Positions 5,441-11,783 of a DNA stretch of 37,371 bases are shown here, in pieces. A program made the translations under genes and the position numbers. Each line of letters starts with the position of its first letter. Position 1 is the first letter of the stretch. A model generated the notes under the pieces. The model made no database searches and was not told the DNA's origin. It saw only the letters and a list, made by a program, of their open reading frames with translations. Source of the DNA: a virus; IMG/VR virus record IMGVR_UViG_3300011187_000025, positions 1 to 37,371 of that record. One strand, given 5' to 3'.

Positions 5441-5715
5441 TTCACCACTTCGGTTTGTTCTTTCTCGTATTCCTTGATCTTGTCCACGAGAAGATCGATT
5501 CTATCCTCTGCTGAGGGAATGTATGGAACCGCTCCGTCCTTTCCGTTGATCTCCCAATCAGCGAACCCCACATCTTTCATTTTACCTTCAATGTAACAAT
5601 CATAATTGGAAATCTCCTTACAAAGTTCAGTAATGATTGATTCATGCACCTTTATGACCTTTTTCAAATGTGGTGGCCAGAACATCAATAATTTGTATAG
5701 CGCATTTATTATCAT
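5398..5715 (-). CDS. Hypothetical protein whose tail is read from an IS-end sequence
   Basis: A 105-residue protein (MIINALYKLLMFWPPHLKKV...). The last 15 residues (VNYPQAKDLWASKSE) are encoded by the reverse complement of the IS605-like end, so the original C-terminus was probably replaced when that sequence arrived. The promoter is ideal: TTGACA-16-TATGTA-6-ATG. The body (RIDLLVDKIKEYEKEQ) looks helical. No family recognised. Confidence 0.65.
   Translation of the reverse strand: MIINALYKLLMFWPPHLKKVIKVHESIITELCKEISNYDCYIEGKMKDVGFADWEINGKDGAVPYIPSAEDRIDLLVDKIKEYEKEQTEVVNYPQAKDLWASKSE
5414..5445 (+). repeat. IS200/IS605-like right-end hairpin, copy 1 (diverged)
   Basis: GCCCATAAG-TCTTTAG-CTTGGGGG followed by TAGTTCAC. 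The hairpin has mismatches compared with the perfect copy at 36692-36723. The CCCACNAG...CTNGTGGG-TAGTTCAC layout is typical of right ends of TnpB-type insertion sequences. Confidence 0.6.
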
Positions 5716-5721
5716 GTGTAA

Positions 5722-5749
5722 TACATAACAGTTTTCCCCCGCTTGTCAA
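5722..5749 (-). promoter_or_regulatory. TTGACA-N16-TATGTA promoter
   Basis: Minus strand: TTGACA (5749-5744), 16 nt, TATGTA (5727-5722), 6 nt, ATG 5715. Confidence 0.82.
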
Positions 5750-5818
5750 GTTTCTCACTTGAGAAAACACCCCAATATAAGAAAATGATTGAAGATATGA
5801 TCCAAAAAACAAAGAAAC

Positions 5819-5846
5819 TTGACAAACGAAAACGATAACGTATAAA
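5819..5846 (+). promoter_or_regulatory. TTGACA-N16-TATAAA promoter
   Basis: TTGACA 5819-5824, 16 nt, TATAAA 5841-5846, then ggagca and ATG 5853. The 6-nt gap includes GGAG, but a transcript starting at the usual distance would not contain it. Confidence 0.82.
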
Positions 5847-5852
5847 GGAGCA

Positions 5853-6158
5853 ATGGAACAAGCAACAATACCAAAGCCACGTCCCTCAGATTACGGGGAG
5901 GAAGTAGTAAAGAATTCACGTATCAATAGTGAAATGGGTTCAATGGATGATCATATAGCTCATGTTAGCGAGTTGGTTATGTTATTGGAAAAATCACTCT
6001 ACGATATTCTATCACCAGATGAACCTCGTGATAGTTGTTGTGGTGATGAATTGAGAGCAGTATCATCTCCCCTCGTGGAAGATCTAAACCAAAAGAACGA
6101 TAAATTACGCAATATTATCGATCACCTCAAGGAGATAAATGATAGATTGGAAGTCTAA
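5853..6158 (+). CDS. Conserved phage protein, coiled coil
   Basis: A 101-residue protein starting MEQATIPKPRPSDYGEEVVK. The second half (SPLVEDLNQKNDKLRNIIDHLKEINDRLEV) is a predicted coiled coil. The pattern L...L..IL.P..P..........SPL...L......I......L..I..RLE is shared by a widespread family of small phage proteins of unknown role. It is the first gene of a long + strand unit that continues with overlapping genes to at least 8099. Confidence 0.75.
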   Translation: MEQATIPKPRPSDYGEEVVKNSRINSEMGSMDDHIAHVSELVMLLEKSLYDILSPDEPRDSCCGDELRAVSSPLVEDLNQKNDKLRNIIDHLKEINDRLEV

Positions 6159-6161
6159 TTT

Positions 6162-6332
6162 ATGAATATCGTAGCAGTAAATAGTATACTCACATGGTTG
6201 ACTGATGTTTACACTAACATCATTGAACACATGGTTAGTAGTGTTATAGTGGTGGTTACGATAATTGCGATCATTCTAACACTAAAACTCATTCTTATAA
6301 TTTTGGACTTCTTTATGTATGGCGGTCACTAG
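6162..6332 (+). CDS. Small membrane protein
   Basis: A 56-residue protein (MNIVAVNSILTWLTDVYTNI...). The stretch from about residue 28 to 50 (SSVIVVVTIIAIILTLKLILIILDFF) is a clear transmembrane helix. It overlaps the start of the phosphatase-like gene by 14 nt in another frame. It is too short to assign; a toxin-like or superinfection peptide is possible. Confidence 0.6.
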   Translation: MNIVAVNSILTWLTDVYTNIIEHMVSSVIVVVTIIAIILTLKLILIILDFFMYGGH

Positions 6333-6852
6333 AATATTTTTCGATCTCGATGAGACTCTGATCCACTCTGTGTTGGAAGATGAAGGTGGTGCAGAGTTTG
6401 ATGTATCGTTTGAAGATGGAACTGAGAAGTATTACGTCCATGTCCGAATCGGAATCAGGGATGTGATCGAATATGCTTGTTCAGTGGTCGGGGAGGATAA
6501 TGTATTTATCCTAACCATTGCAACCAAGGCTTACGCCACTATTATCAACGAAAGGGCTAATTTTGGCTTCAAACCAGAGAACATATTCTCCCACGAGGAT
6601 ATTGAATACCACACAATCAAAACAGCTTACGGTGATTCGCTCATTAATCCCCATATCTATGCTCATAAGGATAACCTCCTTATCGACAATCTCCCCCACT
6701 ATGATAACAAGAGGAAGATAGATTTCATCGGAATATCAAAGACTGTTAAGGATAACTACCTCGAAACGAAAGATTATTACGGTGTTGATACCGAAAGCGA
6801 TGCAATCTGTGATAAGATTAAGAAATTTATAGAAGAAAGAAATAATGCCTAA
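6319..6852 (+). CDS. HAD-superfamily phosphatase, FCP1/NIF-like
   Basis: A 177-residue protein. FFDLDETLIHS (residues 7-17) is the HAD motif I (DxDxT), with the following L-[IV]-H-S typical of the FCP1/SCP (NLI-interacting-factor) branch. FILTIATKAYAT around residues 63-74 fits motif II (the T/S region with ..T.....YA). LLIDNLPHYDNKR around 114-126 matches the acidic motif III/IV position, although the usual DD is reduced to D-N. It is complete for a single-domain HAD. In phages related proteins are nucleic-acid-end or nucleotide phosphatases; the substrate here is unknown. The ATG overlaps the preceding membrane-peptide gene. Confidence 0.82.
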   Translation: MAVTRIFFDLDETLIHSVLEDEGGAEFDVSFEDGTEKYYVHVRIGIRDVIEYACSVVGEDNVFILTIATKAYATIINERANFGFKPENIFSHEDIEYHTIKTAYGDSLINPHIYAHKDNLLIDNLPHYDNKRKIDFIGISKTVKDNYLETKDYYGVDTESDAICDKIKKFIEERNNA

Positions 6853-6970
6853 AGAAATCTCCCAAGAAGTGAAGTGGGTGGTAATCATTGCCATCTTATA
6901 TTTCACCATACCGATATGGTATCCGTTAATACTAGATATTTGGCATGGACTTTGTGGACTTCTATATTAA
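6845..6970 (+). CDS. Small membrane protein
   Basis: A 41-residue protein (MPKEISQEVKWVVIIAILYF...) with one transmembrane segment of about 20 residues. It overlaps the end of the phosphatase gene by 8 nt. No function recognised. Confidence 0.6.
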   Translation: MPKEISQEVKWVVIIAILYFTIPIWYPLILDIWHGLCGLLY

Positions 6971-6979
6971 TATATTTTT

Positions 6980-7285
6980 ATGAAAGCGTTTAAATTAATA
7001 AAGAAAATAAAGGATGGATCTCTGGGTTCGTTGTTCATCAATGCTAGAGCTAGACACCCCATTGGGGTGTGGATGGTAGCGGAGGCTCATGAGAAGAAGG
7101 GCTACGCTTATAGACCCGGTTGGCACGTCCTCCTCAAACAAGAAGCACCCCACCTCACCACCAAGAATAGAATCTGGTGTGAGGTAGAGGTAGAAGATTA
7201 CGAGGAATTCGAAAGACCAGAATCTCAGGGCGGTAAATGGATACTGGCTCAGAGAATGAAAATCATTAGAGAAATTGAATCATGA
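6980..7285 (+). CDS. Conserved phage protein of unknown function
   Basis: A 101-residue protein. It matches a family I recognise from many phages by SLFINARARHPIGVWMVAE, GYAYRPGWHVLLKQEAPHL, RIWCEVEVEDYEEFERPESQ and GGKWILAQRMKI. The pattern of conserved Trp, Cys and PGWH suggests a small beta-rich domain. The role is unknown. It overlaps the next gene by ATGA. Confidence 0.82.
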   Translation: MKAFKLIKKIKDGSLGSLFINARARHPIGVWMVAEAHEKKGYAYRPGWHVLLKQEAPHLTTKNRIWCEVEVEDYEEFERPESQGGKWILAQRMKIIREIES

Positions 7286-7437
7286 AAGACTACGAACTAG
7301 TATACGAAGAATTTTGGAAAGATGTCGTGGAGGATGACGATGGAAACATCGATATCGACCAAGTCAAAAAGGAACTATCCGATTTTCATACATTAATGAA
7401 AAAAGTCCCTCTCGTTTACGATCATGTGTGGTGGTAG
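7282..7437 (+). CDS. N-terminal part of a conserved phage protein, cut short by a frame break
   Basis: A 51-residue reading (MKDYELVYEEFWKDVVEDDD...). NIDIDQVKKELSDFHTLMKKVPLVYDHV matches a common phage family that normally continues V-T-G-G-x-x-S-K-P-x-T....ADDH. Here the zero frame gives WW and TAG (7435-7437), while the +1 frame from 7430 reads GGRCPKPMTSPHLVML. The zero frame resumes after the TAG as the next entry. So a single ancestral gene appears to be split by two compensating frame changes. Confidence 0.65.
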   Translation: MKDYELVYEEFWKDVVEDDDGNIDIDQVKKELSDFHTLMKKVPLVYDHVWW

Positions 7438-7548
7438 ATGCCCCAAACCAATGACATCACCACATCTGGTGATGCTTCACACGATGACCATGTGACAGAA
7501 CAAATCGATTTTTATATTGAGGACGCATTGGAACATGAAAAACAATAA
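7438..7548 (+). CDS. C-terminal part of the same split phage protein
   Basis: In frame with, and directly after, the TAG of the previous entry. It starts with ATG (MPQTNDITTSGDASHDDHVT...), 36 residues. DDHVTEQIDFYIEDALEHE fits the ADDH...E.I...IEDA.E.E end of the family above. It may be translated from its own ATG by TAG/ATG reinitiation, by amber readthrough, or not at all. Its TAA overlaps the next ATG at 7548. Confidence 0.5.
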   Translation: MPQTNDITTSGDASHDDHVTEQIDFYIEDALEHEKQ

Positions 7549-8099
7549 TGGTAAATATTAATGTGCATTATATCAAACTACTAATTTTCATTATTTCAAT
7601 ATCCACAGCTTTTGGGCAAACTTTTTATAGTCCCAATGGTGTAGGTAGTGTTGGTGAATCCAAGATATCGGGAAATACAACCACATCTGCCGATATTTTT
7701 GTATGGGATATTAATGCTAATTCCAATACAGCCAATTCTCAGTCATTTGATACGCACAAATCTGGTGGTAAACATAATTTAAACATTGGAGGATCGAACG
7801 ATGAAGTCTTCCGTGTGGTGTTTGGTGTGAATATAGATACGAGCGATGCCTTTTGGGACACTGATAGAACTTGGTCTAGTTTAATTACAACATCTTCATC
7901 AAACGCATATGTTCCATATCTAACTCAAGCTACGGTTAATACTTACACATATAACGGTTTCTATTCTCTAGTTGACACATCCAGTAGGGGTTCATTCAGT
8001 CTCTCTGATAATAGTTTGACTTGGTCTGCTGTCCCCGAACCCACCAATGCTCTCGTGGGGTTGGTTCTTTTGTGTGGCTTAATAAGAAGACGAAGATAA
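7548..8099 (+). CDS. Secreted PEP-CTERM protein
   Basis: A 183-residue protein. Residues 1-23 form a signal peptide (basic start, LLIFIISISTAFG, cleavage after AFG). The middle is Ser/Thr/Asn-rich and beta-like, with no known domain. The last 22 residues are AVPEPTNALVGLVLLCGL and RRRR: a textbook PEP-CTERM sorting tag recognised by host exosortase. Such tags are known from bacterial chromosomes, especially Verrucomicrobia, and are unexpected in a phage. The phage has no exosortase here, so processing would depend on the host. The start overlaps the preceding stop. There is a second PEP-CTERM gene at 9585. Confidence 0.85.
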   Translation: MVNINVHYIKLLIFIISISTAFGQTFYSPNGVGSVGESKISGNTTTSADIFVWDINANSNTANSQSFDTHKSGGKHNLNIGGSNDEVFRVVFGVNIDTSDAFWDTDRTWSSLITTSSSNAYVPYLTQATVNTYTYNGFYSLVDTSSRGSFSLSDNSLTWSAVPEPTNALVGLVLLCGLIRRRR

Positions 8100-8106
8100 T
8101 TCCCTC

Positions 8107-8134
8107 TTGACAAATCCCAATAATTTGGTAGACT
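8107..8134 (+). promoter_or_regulatory. TTGACA-N16-TAGACT promoter
   Basis: TTGACA 8107-8112, 16 nt, TAGACT 8129-8134; the ATG at 8150 is 15 nt downstream. This gives a short A-rich leader without a Shine-Dalgarno sequence. Confidence 0.7.
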
Positions 8135-8149
8135 AAAAGAAAATAAATT

Positions 8150-8410
8150 ATGCCATATATTAAACAAGAAGACAGAGAAGAACTAGATGTGGGATGTATC
8201 CCGAAAAATGCTGGTGAGCTTAATTACAAGATTCATTTACTCCTAGAAGAATATATTGATATGCACGGTAAAAACTACCAAATCTGTAACGATATTATGG
8301 GAGCACTTCAAGGGGTGCAACAAGAGTTTTATCGCCGCGAGGTAGCCCCATATGAGGATGAGAAGATCGCTGAGAATGGAGACATAACGTTTTACAAACA
8401 ATATGACTGA
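8150..8410 (+). CDS. Conserved phage/bacterial small protein (MPYIKQEDR family)
   Basis: An 86-residue protein. MPYIKQEDREELD, GELNYKIHLLLEEYID, Y.ICNDIMGALQGVQQEFYRR and VAPYEDEKIAENGD are the hallmarks of a widespread small helical family found in phages and bacteria. Its molecular role is not known to me. Compared with usual members the segment between the first block and GELNY is short. It overlaps the next ATG by 8 nt. Confidence 0.85.
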   Translation: MPYIKQEDREELDVGCIPKNAGELNYKIHLLLEEYIDMHGKNYQICNDIMGALQGVQQEFYRREVAPYEDEKIAENGDITFYKQYD

Positions 8411-8999
8411 AGAAGAAATGGAAGAGTTTGGAAAGAAAATTATGCAATTTGGAATTGCAGAGGAAAACATTCTCGATAAAACAAAAACCTATTTGATCGG
8501 TGCCATGGAGTATACCGATGGTCGTGGTTGGCGCGATGACGTAACACCCTTCCTTGAGGATATGGGGGTCACTGTATTCAACCCATACGAAAAGCCCTTC
8601 CTCAACGCTCCAGACGAAAACGAGGATACCCACGACAGGATGGGTAAGCTAATGGCTGGTGGTGAATACGATGAGGTAGCAAACCACTTCAAACAAGTCC
8701 GTGCATTTGATTTGAGTATGGTGGATAGATCCGACTTCATCGTTGGATATGTGAACCCAAAGATACCAACCTTTGGAACCATGGAAGAATTGACAACCGC
8801 AATAAAAATGAAGCGTCCCACGTTTCTGGTGGTTGAGGGTGGTAAACAATACACCCCCCTATGGATCATGGGTATGATGCCACATAAGTATATCTACAAC
8901 TCATTCGATGAAGTGAAAACGATGTTGACAAATATTGATACTGGTGTTAAATCTATTGATAGTGACCGTTGGAGATTATTCAAACCAGAACTAAGATAA
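8403..8999 (+). CDS. Nucleoside 2-deoxyribosyltransferase-like protein
   Basis: A 198-residue protein. TYLIGAMEYTDGRGWRDDVTPFLEDMGVTVFNPYEKPF (about residues 30-67) is the N-terminal Rossmann-like half with the nucleoside pocket. KQVRAFDLSMVDRSDFIVGYVNPKIPTFGTMEEL (about 98-131) gives the D..D and the G-T-x-x-E of this fold, where the Glu is the usual nucleophile. K-R-P-T-F-L-V-V follows. This is the phage branch of the nucleoside-deoxyribosyltransferase / SLOG-like superfamily. A role in nucleotide salvage or modified-base supply is plausible. It overlaps the 8150 gene. Confidence 0.8.
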   Translation: MTEEEMEEFGKKIMQFGIAEENILDKTKTYLIGAMEYTDGRGWRDDVTPFLEDMGVTVFNPYEKPFLNAPDENEDTHDRMGKLMAGGEYDEVANHFKQVRAFDLSMVDRSDFIVGYVNPKIPTFGTMEELTTAIKMKRPTFLVVEGGKQYTPLWIMGMMPHKYIYNSFDEVKTMLTNIDTGVKSIDSDRWRLFKPELR

Positions 9000-9005
9000 A
9001 AAATT

Positions 9006-9113
9006 ATGAAAACAAGAAAAAAACTATTAAGTCATTTTAAATGGATTCTAATCACTGCCGCCCTACTCGCATTGGTCGGATGTTGTGTTGATCCATATGC
9101 CTTCGCTCATTGA
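9006..9113 (+). CDS. Very small lipoprotein
   Basis: MKTRKKLLSHFKWILITAAL then LALVGCC and about ten residues: 35 in total. A basic start, a hydrophobic core and a lipobox (LVGC) indicate a lipoprotein with a mature part of only about 11 residues. It overlaps the next gene. Possible roles are membrane-linked superinfection exclusion, but there is no direct evidence. Confidence 0.55.
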   Translation: MKTRKKLLSHFKWILITAALLALVGCCVDPYAFAH

Positions 9114-9357
9114 TATAGAGATGAAGAAACACGTTGAATTATTGATGAGTATGTCCACGGATTTTCTATTGGACGGGTTAGATAAAAATACATATCTAAC
9201 CAATCTAGAGTTGATTGTTTCGGCCATGAAGCAGTTGGAAGAACCCAAGGAGACGGATTGTGACCACGATTGGGGGGATGTCCATTCCAGCTTTGGGGAT
9301 CCTAGTAGCCCTACTGGTAGGAGATGTTCCATCTGTAAAAAACAAGAATGGTATTGA
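9097..9357 (+). CDS. Small protein with a C-terminal metal-binding-type CxxC
   Basis: Starting at the ATG 9097 (MPSLIDIEMKKHVELL...) it has 86 residues; a start at 9121 (MKKHVELL) is also possible, and the frame is open back to 9085. The first part is helical. The end has CDHDWGDVHSSFGDP...TGRRCSICKKQEWY, which looks like half of a zinc ribbon. It overlaps the lipoprotein gene and ends 1 nt before the next ATG. Confidence 0.6.
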   Translation: MPSLIDIEMKKHVELLMSMSTDFLLDGLDKNTYLTNLELIVSAMKQLEEPKETDCDHDWGDVHSSFGDPSSPTGRRCSICKKQEWY

Positions 9358-9358
9358 T

Positions 9359-9553
9359 ATGGCGATAGCAGACCCGAGAATACACATGATCTGTGGTATA
9401 TGTGGATCCAACAAATACTTTGAGTATGAAATCGTTCCACGCGGGAACTGTAATTTTGATGGAGAGGAGTATACTGCGGTTGTTGTGGTGTGTAATAATT
9501 GCTCGTCTCTGACCAATTTAGACGAGATTGTTGAAGAAAAGGAAAAAACTTGA
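9359..9553 (+). CDS. Small zinc-ribbon phage protein
   Basis: A 64-residue protein starting MAIADPRIHMICGICGSNKYF. CxxC at CGIC and a second CxxC at CNNC (near residue 50) form a zinc ribbon, with VVCNNCSSLTNLDE like the [VI]xCxNCxTLxxL end of a known family of small phage/enterobacterial proteins. The frame is open further upstream (9260), but that part overlaps another gene; the start at 9359, 1 nt after the preceding stop, is preferred. The last codons overlap the promoter at 9550. Confidence 0.7.
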   Translation: MAIADPRIHMICGICGSNKYFEYEIVPRGNCNFDGEEYTAVVVVCNNCSSLTNLDEIVEEKEKT

Positions 9554-9577
9554 CAAACTCTATATATATTCTATAAA
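9550..9577 (+). promoter_or_regulatory. TTGACA-N16-TATAAA promoter
   Basis: TTGACA 9550-9555, 16 nt, TATAAA 9572-9577 (TATAAATA if extended, also a late-type box), then 7 nt to ATG 9585. Confidence 0.8.
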
Positions 9578-9584
9578 TATAGAT

Positions 9585-10328
9585 ATGTATAAATTACTAT
9601 CAACTACTCTATTTTTGGCATTTAGTAGTATCGTGTCCTTTGGTGCGGTTGTGTTTCTCGATGACTTTGAAGCAGGAACGAACATCTTTTCAAGTAATCA
9701 AACCACGGGAGGCTACACTAACACAAATGATGTGACAGCCGCACAGAGTGATCAAAACACTTCGGGTGGTTATAATCAAAACATTTGGATTAAGGCTTCC
9801 AATGGGTTTGGATCTAATCGTCAAGGATTGGTTGATGAGGCGCATGGTGACTTCACAGACCCAGTGGGTGAACAAGCTTACGCTTTTCGTTATACTAATT
9901 CGGGGTTCACTACTGTTGCTGGATTACTCGCCAACGCCACTATGGGTGACCAGTATACCATCACTTTCGATGTGGTGGTTGATGGACATAACGGTGGTAA
10001 TGTTTATAATACTGGATTGGTTACATTTGCTAGTGGTGGTTCACGCAATTCTATACGCGGTTTGGGTGATGGTGCTACTAAAATATTAGCATCTACTAGT
10101 GGAACTTATACGGGAACCACTTATCAAAGCGTCTCATTTTCTTACACAATCGGTGACAATGATGACTCGGCTGTAATTGGTCAAGATGTAGCACTCCGTT
10201 TCGATGGATCTACTAATGCAGCCATTATCGATAACGTTAAAGTAGATTATGTGGCTATCCCCGAACCATCCGTAACTTTACTTGGCGCACTTGGCGCATT
10301 ATTCTTACTCAAAAGAAAAAGATCATGA
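9585..10328 (+). CDS. Secreted PEP-CTERM protein with a carbohydrate-binding-like fold
   Basis: A 247-residue protein. Signal peptide: MYKLLSTTLFLAFSSIVSFG. The mature part begins AVVFLDDFEAGT, the way many Verrucomicrobial PEP-CTERM proteins with a jelly-roll or carbohydrate-binding-like domain begin, and continues with beta-rich sequence to NAAIIDNVKVDYVAIPEP. The tail IPEPSVTLLGALGALFLL plus KRKRS is a PEP-CTERM tag. It is larger than the one at 7548 but built the same way. Its stop overlaps the start of the next secreted protein (10325), so both belong to one transcript. This suggests a phage-delivered cell-surface or exopolymer function, by inference. Confidence 0.87.
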   Translation: MYKLLSTTLFLAFSSIVSFGAVVFLDDFEAGTNIFSSNQTTGGYTNTNDVTAAQSDQNTSGGYNQNIWIKASNGFGSNRQGLVDEAHGDFTDPVGEQAYAFRYTNSGFTTVAGLLANATMGDQYTITFDVVVDGHNGGNVYNTGLVTFASGGSRNSIRGLGDGATKILASTSGTYTGTTYQSVSFSYTIGDNDDSAVIGQDVALRFDGSTNAAIIDNVKVDYVAIPEPSVTLLGALGALFLLKRKRS

Positions 10329-11350
10329 GAACATTAAAATTACTAATCATAGCTGCTGTCTTAGCCTTTGCGCCTCAAGCTCAATCGGAAACCACATTCA
10401 CCAATTTCATTCGTCAGGTGCAATACCCCGCTGAGTTAGTCTACGACATGACCGTGCCACAAGTTGGAGAAGAACCCTCACCATTACCGATTGAAGATGG
10501 GGGCGCAAGATTTGAACTATGGACGGTAGCATCCAATGGCGAGACTATCACAAGTTATCTACTATCATCCAAGTTTGTAGGCACTTACATTCCAGTGGCT
10601 ACTCTGAACATCACCTCCGAGGATACGACTTCATCAAATCCACGAACCCGTGCTGATCGTCCTTTCTCCGTTACGTATGATGTTCAAGGTCTGCTTAATG
10701 GAATAGATGACCCTAAACCATCCAAGAGTGTAAACCTCTACTGGCACGTTCAATCCTATGGTGAAGACGGTAATGGGGAAAATATAGTTCCAGCCAATGC
10801 TACTCTGGTCGATAGCGCAACTATTTCAGAGAACGGTGCTGTCACTTTAAATTTTAATTTGACTTCAGTTCCAGCAACCGATATTTCAAAAGCACGAGGC
10901 GAGGAACGATTCACGATTTATTCGCTTGAGGATTTTCAAGCACCAGCGTCTGAAATTGTTGGTAACACGATACAAATTTGGCCTGTTGCCAATGGAACAA
11001 TAGCTGGAATTAATACGGGAGACTTGGTTCGATATCAAGTTCCCCAGTTGACATTAACACTTAACGATCTCTATCCATCATCGACCACATACGCTCAAGT
11101 ATATACAGGCGAAGCGATACTTGGCACGGTTGGGAAAATTATTCCCGGTTCAGCACTAGTAATCGATGAACCCTCACCTAGAGATCACACCCTCGTCGTA
11201 GATAATTATGCTCAATCACTGGGTGCAGACGGTGTATACACAATCGAATTGCTCACCAAAACTCCATTTGGTATTGATCGATTGGCATATGTTACATTCA
11301 ATCTAGATCGCACGATGAAGATCAATGGATCCTTTTCAACGATTGAGTGA
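10325..11350 (+). CDS. Secreted protein of Verrucomicrobial type, no sorting tag
   Basis: A 341-residue protein with signal peptide MRTLKLLIIAAVLAFAPQAQS. The mature sequence is beta-rich, with no transmembrane tail and no PEP motif. Blocks such as PLPIEDGGARFELWTV, SKFVGTYIPVATLNI, TRADRPFSVTYDVQGLL, ARGEERFTIYSLEDFQAP and IQIWPVANGTIAGI resemble secreted hypothetical proteins I associate with marine Verrucomicrobia. Its role is unknown. It is co-transcribed with the PEP-CTERM gene before it (4-nt overlap). Its stop codon TGA lies in the sequence GTGAACTACCCACAA (11347-11361), a fragment of the IS605-like end also seen at 36692. Confidence 0.75.
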   Translation: MRTLKLLIIAAVLAFAPQAQSETTFTNFIRQVQYPAELVYDMTVPQVGEEPSPLPIEDGGARFELWTVASNGETITSYLLSSKFVGTYIPVATLNITSEDTTSSNPRTRADRPFSVTYDVQGLLNGIDDPKPSKSVNLYWHVQSYGEDGNGENIVPANATLVDSATISENGAVTLNFNLTSVPATDISKARGEERFTIYSLEDFQAPASEIVGNTIQIWPVANGTIAGINTGDLVRYQVPQLTLTLNDLYPSSTTYAQVYTGEAILGTVGKIIPGSALVIDEPSPRDHTLVVDNYAQSLGADGVYTIELLTKTPFGIDRLAYVTFNLDRTMKINGSFSTIE

Positions 11351-11361
11351 ACTACCCACAA
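11347..11361 (-). repeat. IS200/IS605-like right-end fragment, copy 3
   Basis: On the minus strand TTGTGGGTAGTTCAC, identical over 15 bases to the end of the copy at 36692-36723 and, like it, followed by TCAA. The hairpin's other arm is missing. The stop codon of the + strand gene lies within it. Confidence 0.55.
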
Positions 11362-11389
11362 TATCGGAGTTCGGTTCGGTCTAATTGAT

Positions 11390-11417
11390 TTGACAAACTT
11401 CTAACTTGTAGTATATA
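11390..11417 (+). promoter_or_regulatory. TTGACA-N16-TATATA promoter for tRNA-Met
   Basis: TTGACA 11390-11395, 16 nt, TATATA 11412-11417, with the tRNA starting 9 nt further on. Confidence 0.8.
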
Positions 11418-11426
11418 TAGGTTAAT

Positions 11427-11502
11427 TGGAGGGTAGCTCAGTTGGTAGAGTATTGGGTTCATGCCCCAAAGGTCGTGAGTTCGAATCTCATCCCTCCTAC
11501 CA
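11427..11502 (+). tRNA. tRNA-Met(CAT), initiator-like
   Basis: Full cloverleaf with encoded CCA. Acceptor TGGAGGG / CCCTCCT has a T1-T72 mismatch. The D-arm is GCTC/GAGT. The anticodon stem TTGGG / CCCAA contains three consecutive G-C pairs next to the loop TTCATGC. The T-arm is GTGAG-TTCGAAT-CTCAT. An unpaired 1-72 position and the GGG/CCC anticodon stem are the two known identity features of bacterial initiator tRNA-fMet. That makes this a candidate phage-encoded initiator. Confidence 0.85.
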
Positions 11503-11508
11503 TTTTAT

Positions 11509-11514
11509 TAAATA
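11509..11514 (+). promoter_or_regulatory. Late-type TAAATA box
   Basis: TTAAATA just after the tRNA-Met CCA; GTG 11520 follows the box after 5 nt. Confidence 0.55.
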
Positions 11515-11519
11515 ATCTA

Positions 11520-11765
11520 GTGAATGCTAGATTGAAATTTTATATTATAATACTACCAACAATACTTATATGGTTCGTTGGTGGGTTTTATCTTATTCAA
11601 TATGAGATCAATCACTATAATGAAAAAACGGTTGAGGAACACCAAAAACGAGAAAAAGAATTCAGAAAGTATGTGGAGAAACACTACAAAAAACGGGGGG
11701 TGGGTAATAAAGTCAGCGACTATGAGATTGAGATAATTGAAGATAATATTGTATCCCCACTATAA
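11520..11765 (+). CDS. Small membrane-anchored protein
   Basis: An 81-residue protein starting with GTG (MNARLKFYIIILPTILIWFV...). One N-terminal transmembrane helix is followed by a charged helix (YNEKTVEEHQKREKEFRKYV...). The frame is open back into the tRNA (11442), but a start there would translate tRNA sequence; the GTG 5 nt after the TAAATA box is preferred. The type II topology (short inside, long tail outside) recalls small phage proteins such as spanins or exclusion proteins. No clear family. Confidence 0.6.
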   Translation: MNARLKFYIIILPTILIWFVGGFYLIQYEINHYNEKTVEEHQKREKEFRKYVEKHYKKRGVGNKVSDYEIEIIEDNIVSPL

Positions 11766-11771
11766 AATTAT

Positions 11772-11777
11772 TAAATA
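11772..11777 (+). promoter_or_regulatory. Late-type TAAATA box
   Basis: TTAAATA with ATG 11784 6 nt after the box. Confidence 0.6.
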
Positions 11778-11783
11778 TAATAT

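Noticed and set aside
11442-11519. Upstream extension of the small membrane protein into tRNA-Met
   Set aside because: It would translate tRNA sequence. The GTG at 11520 lies 5 nt behind a TAAATA box.
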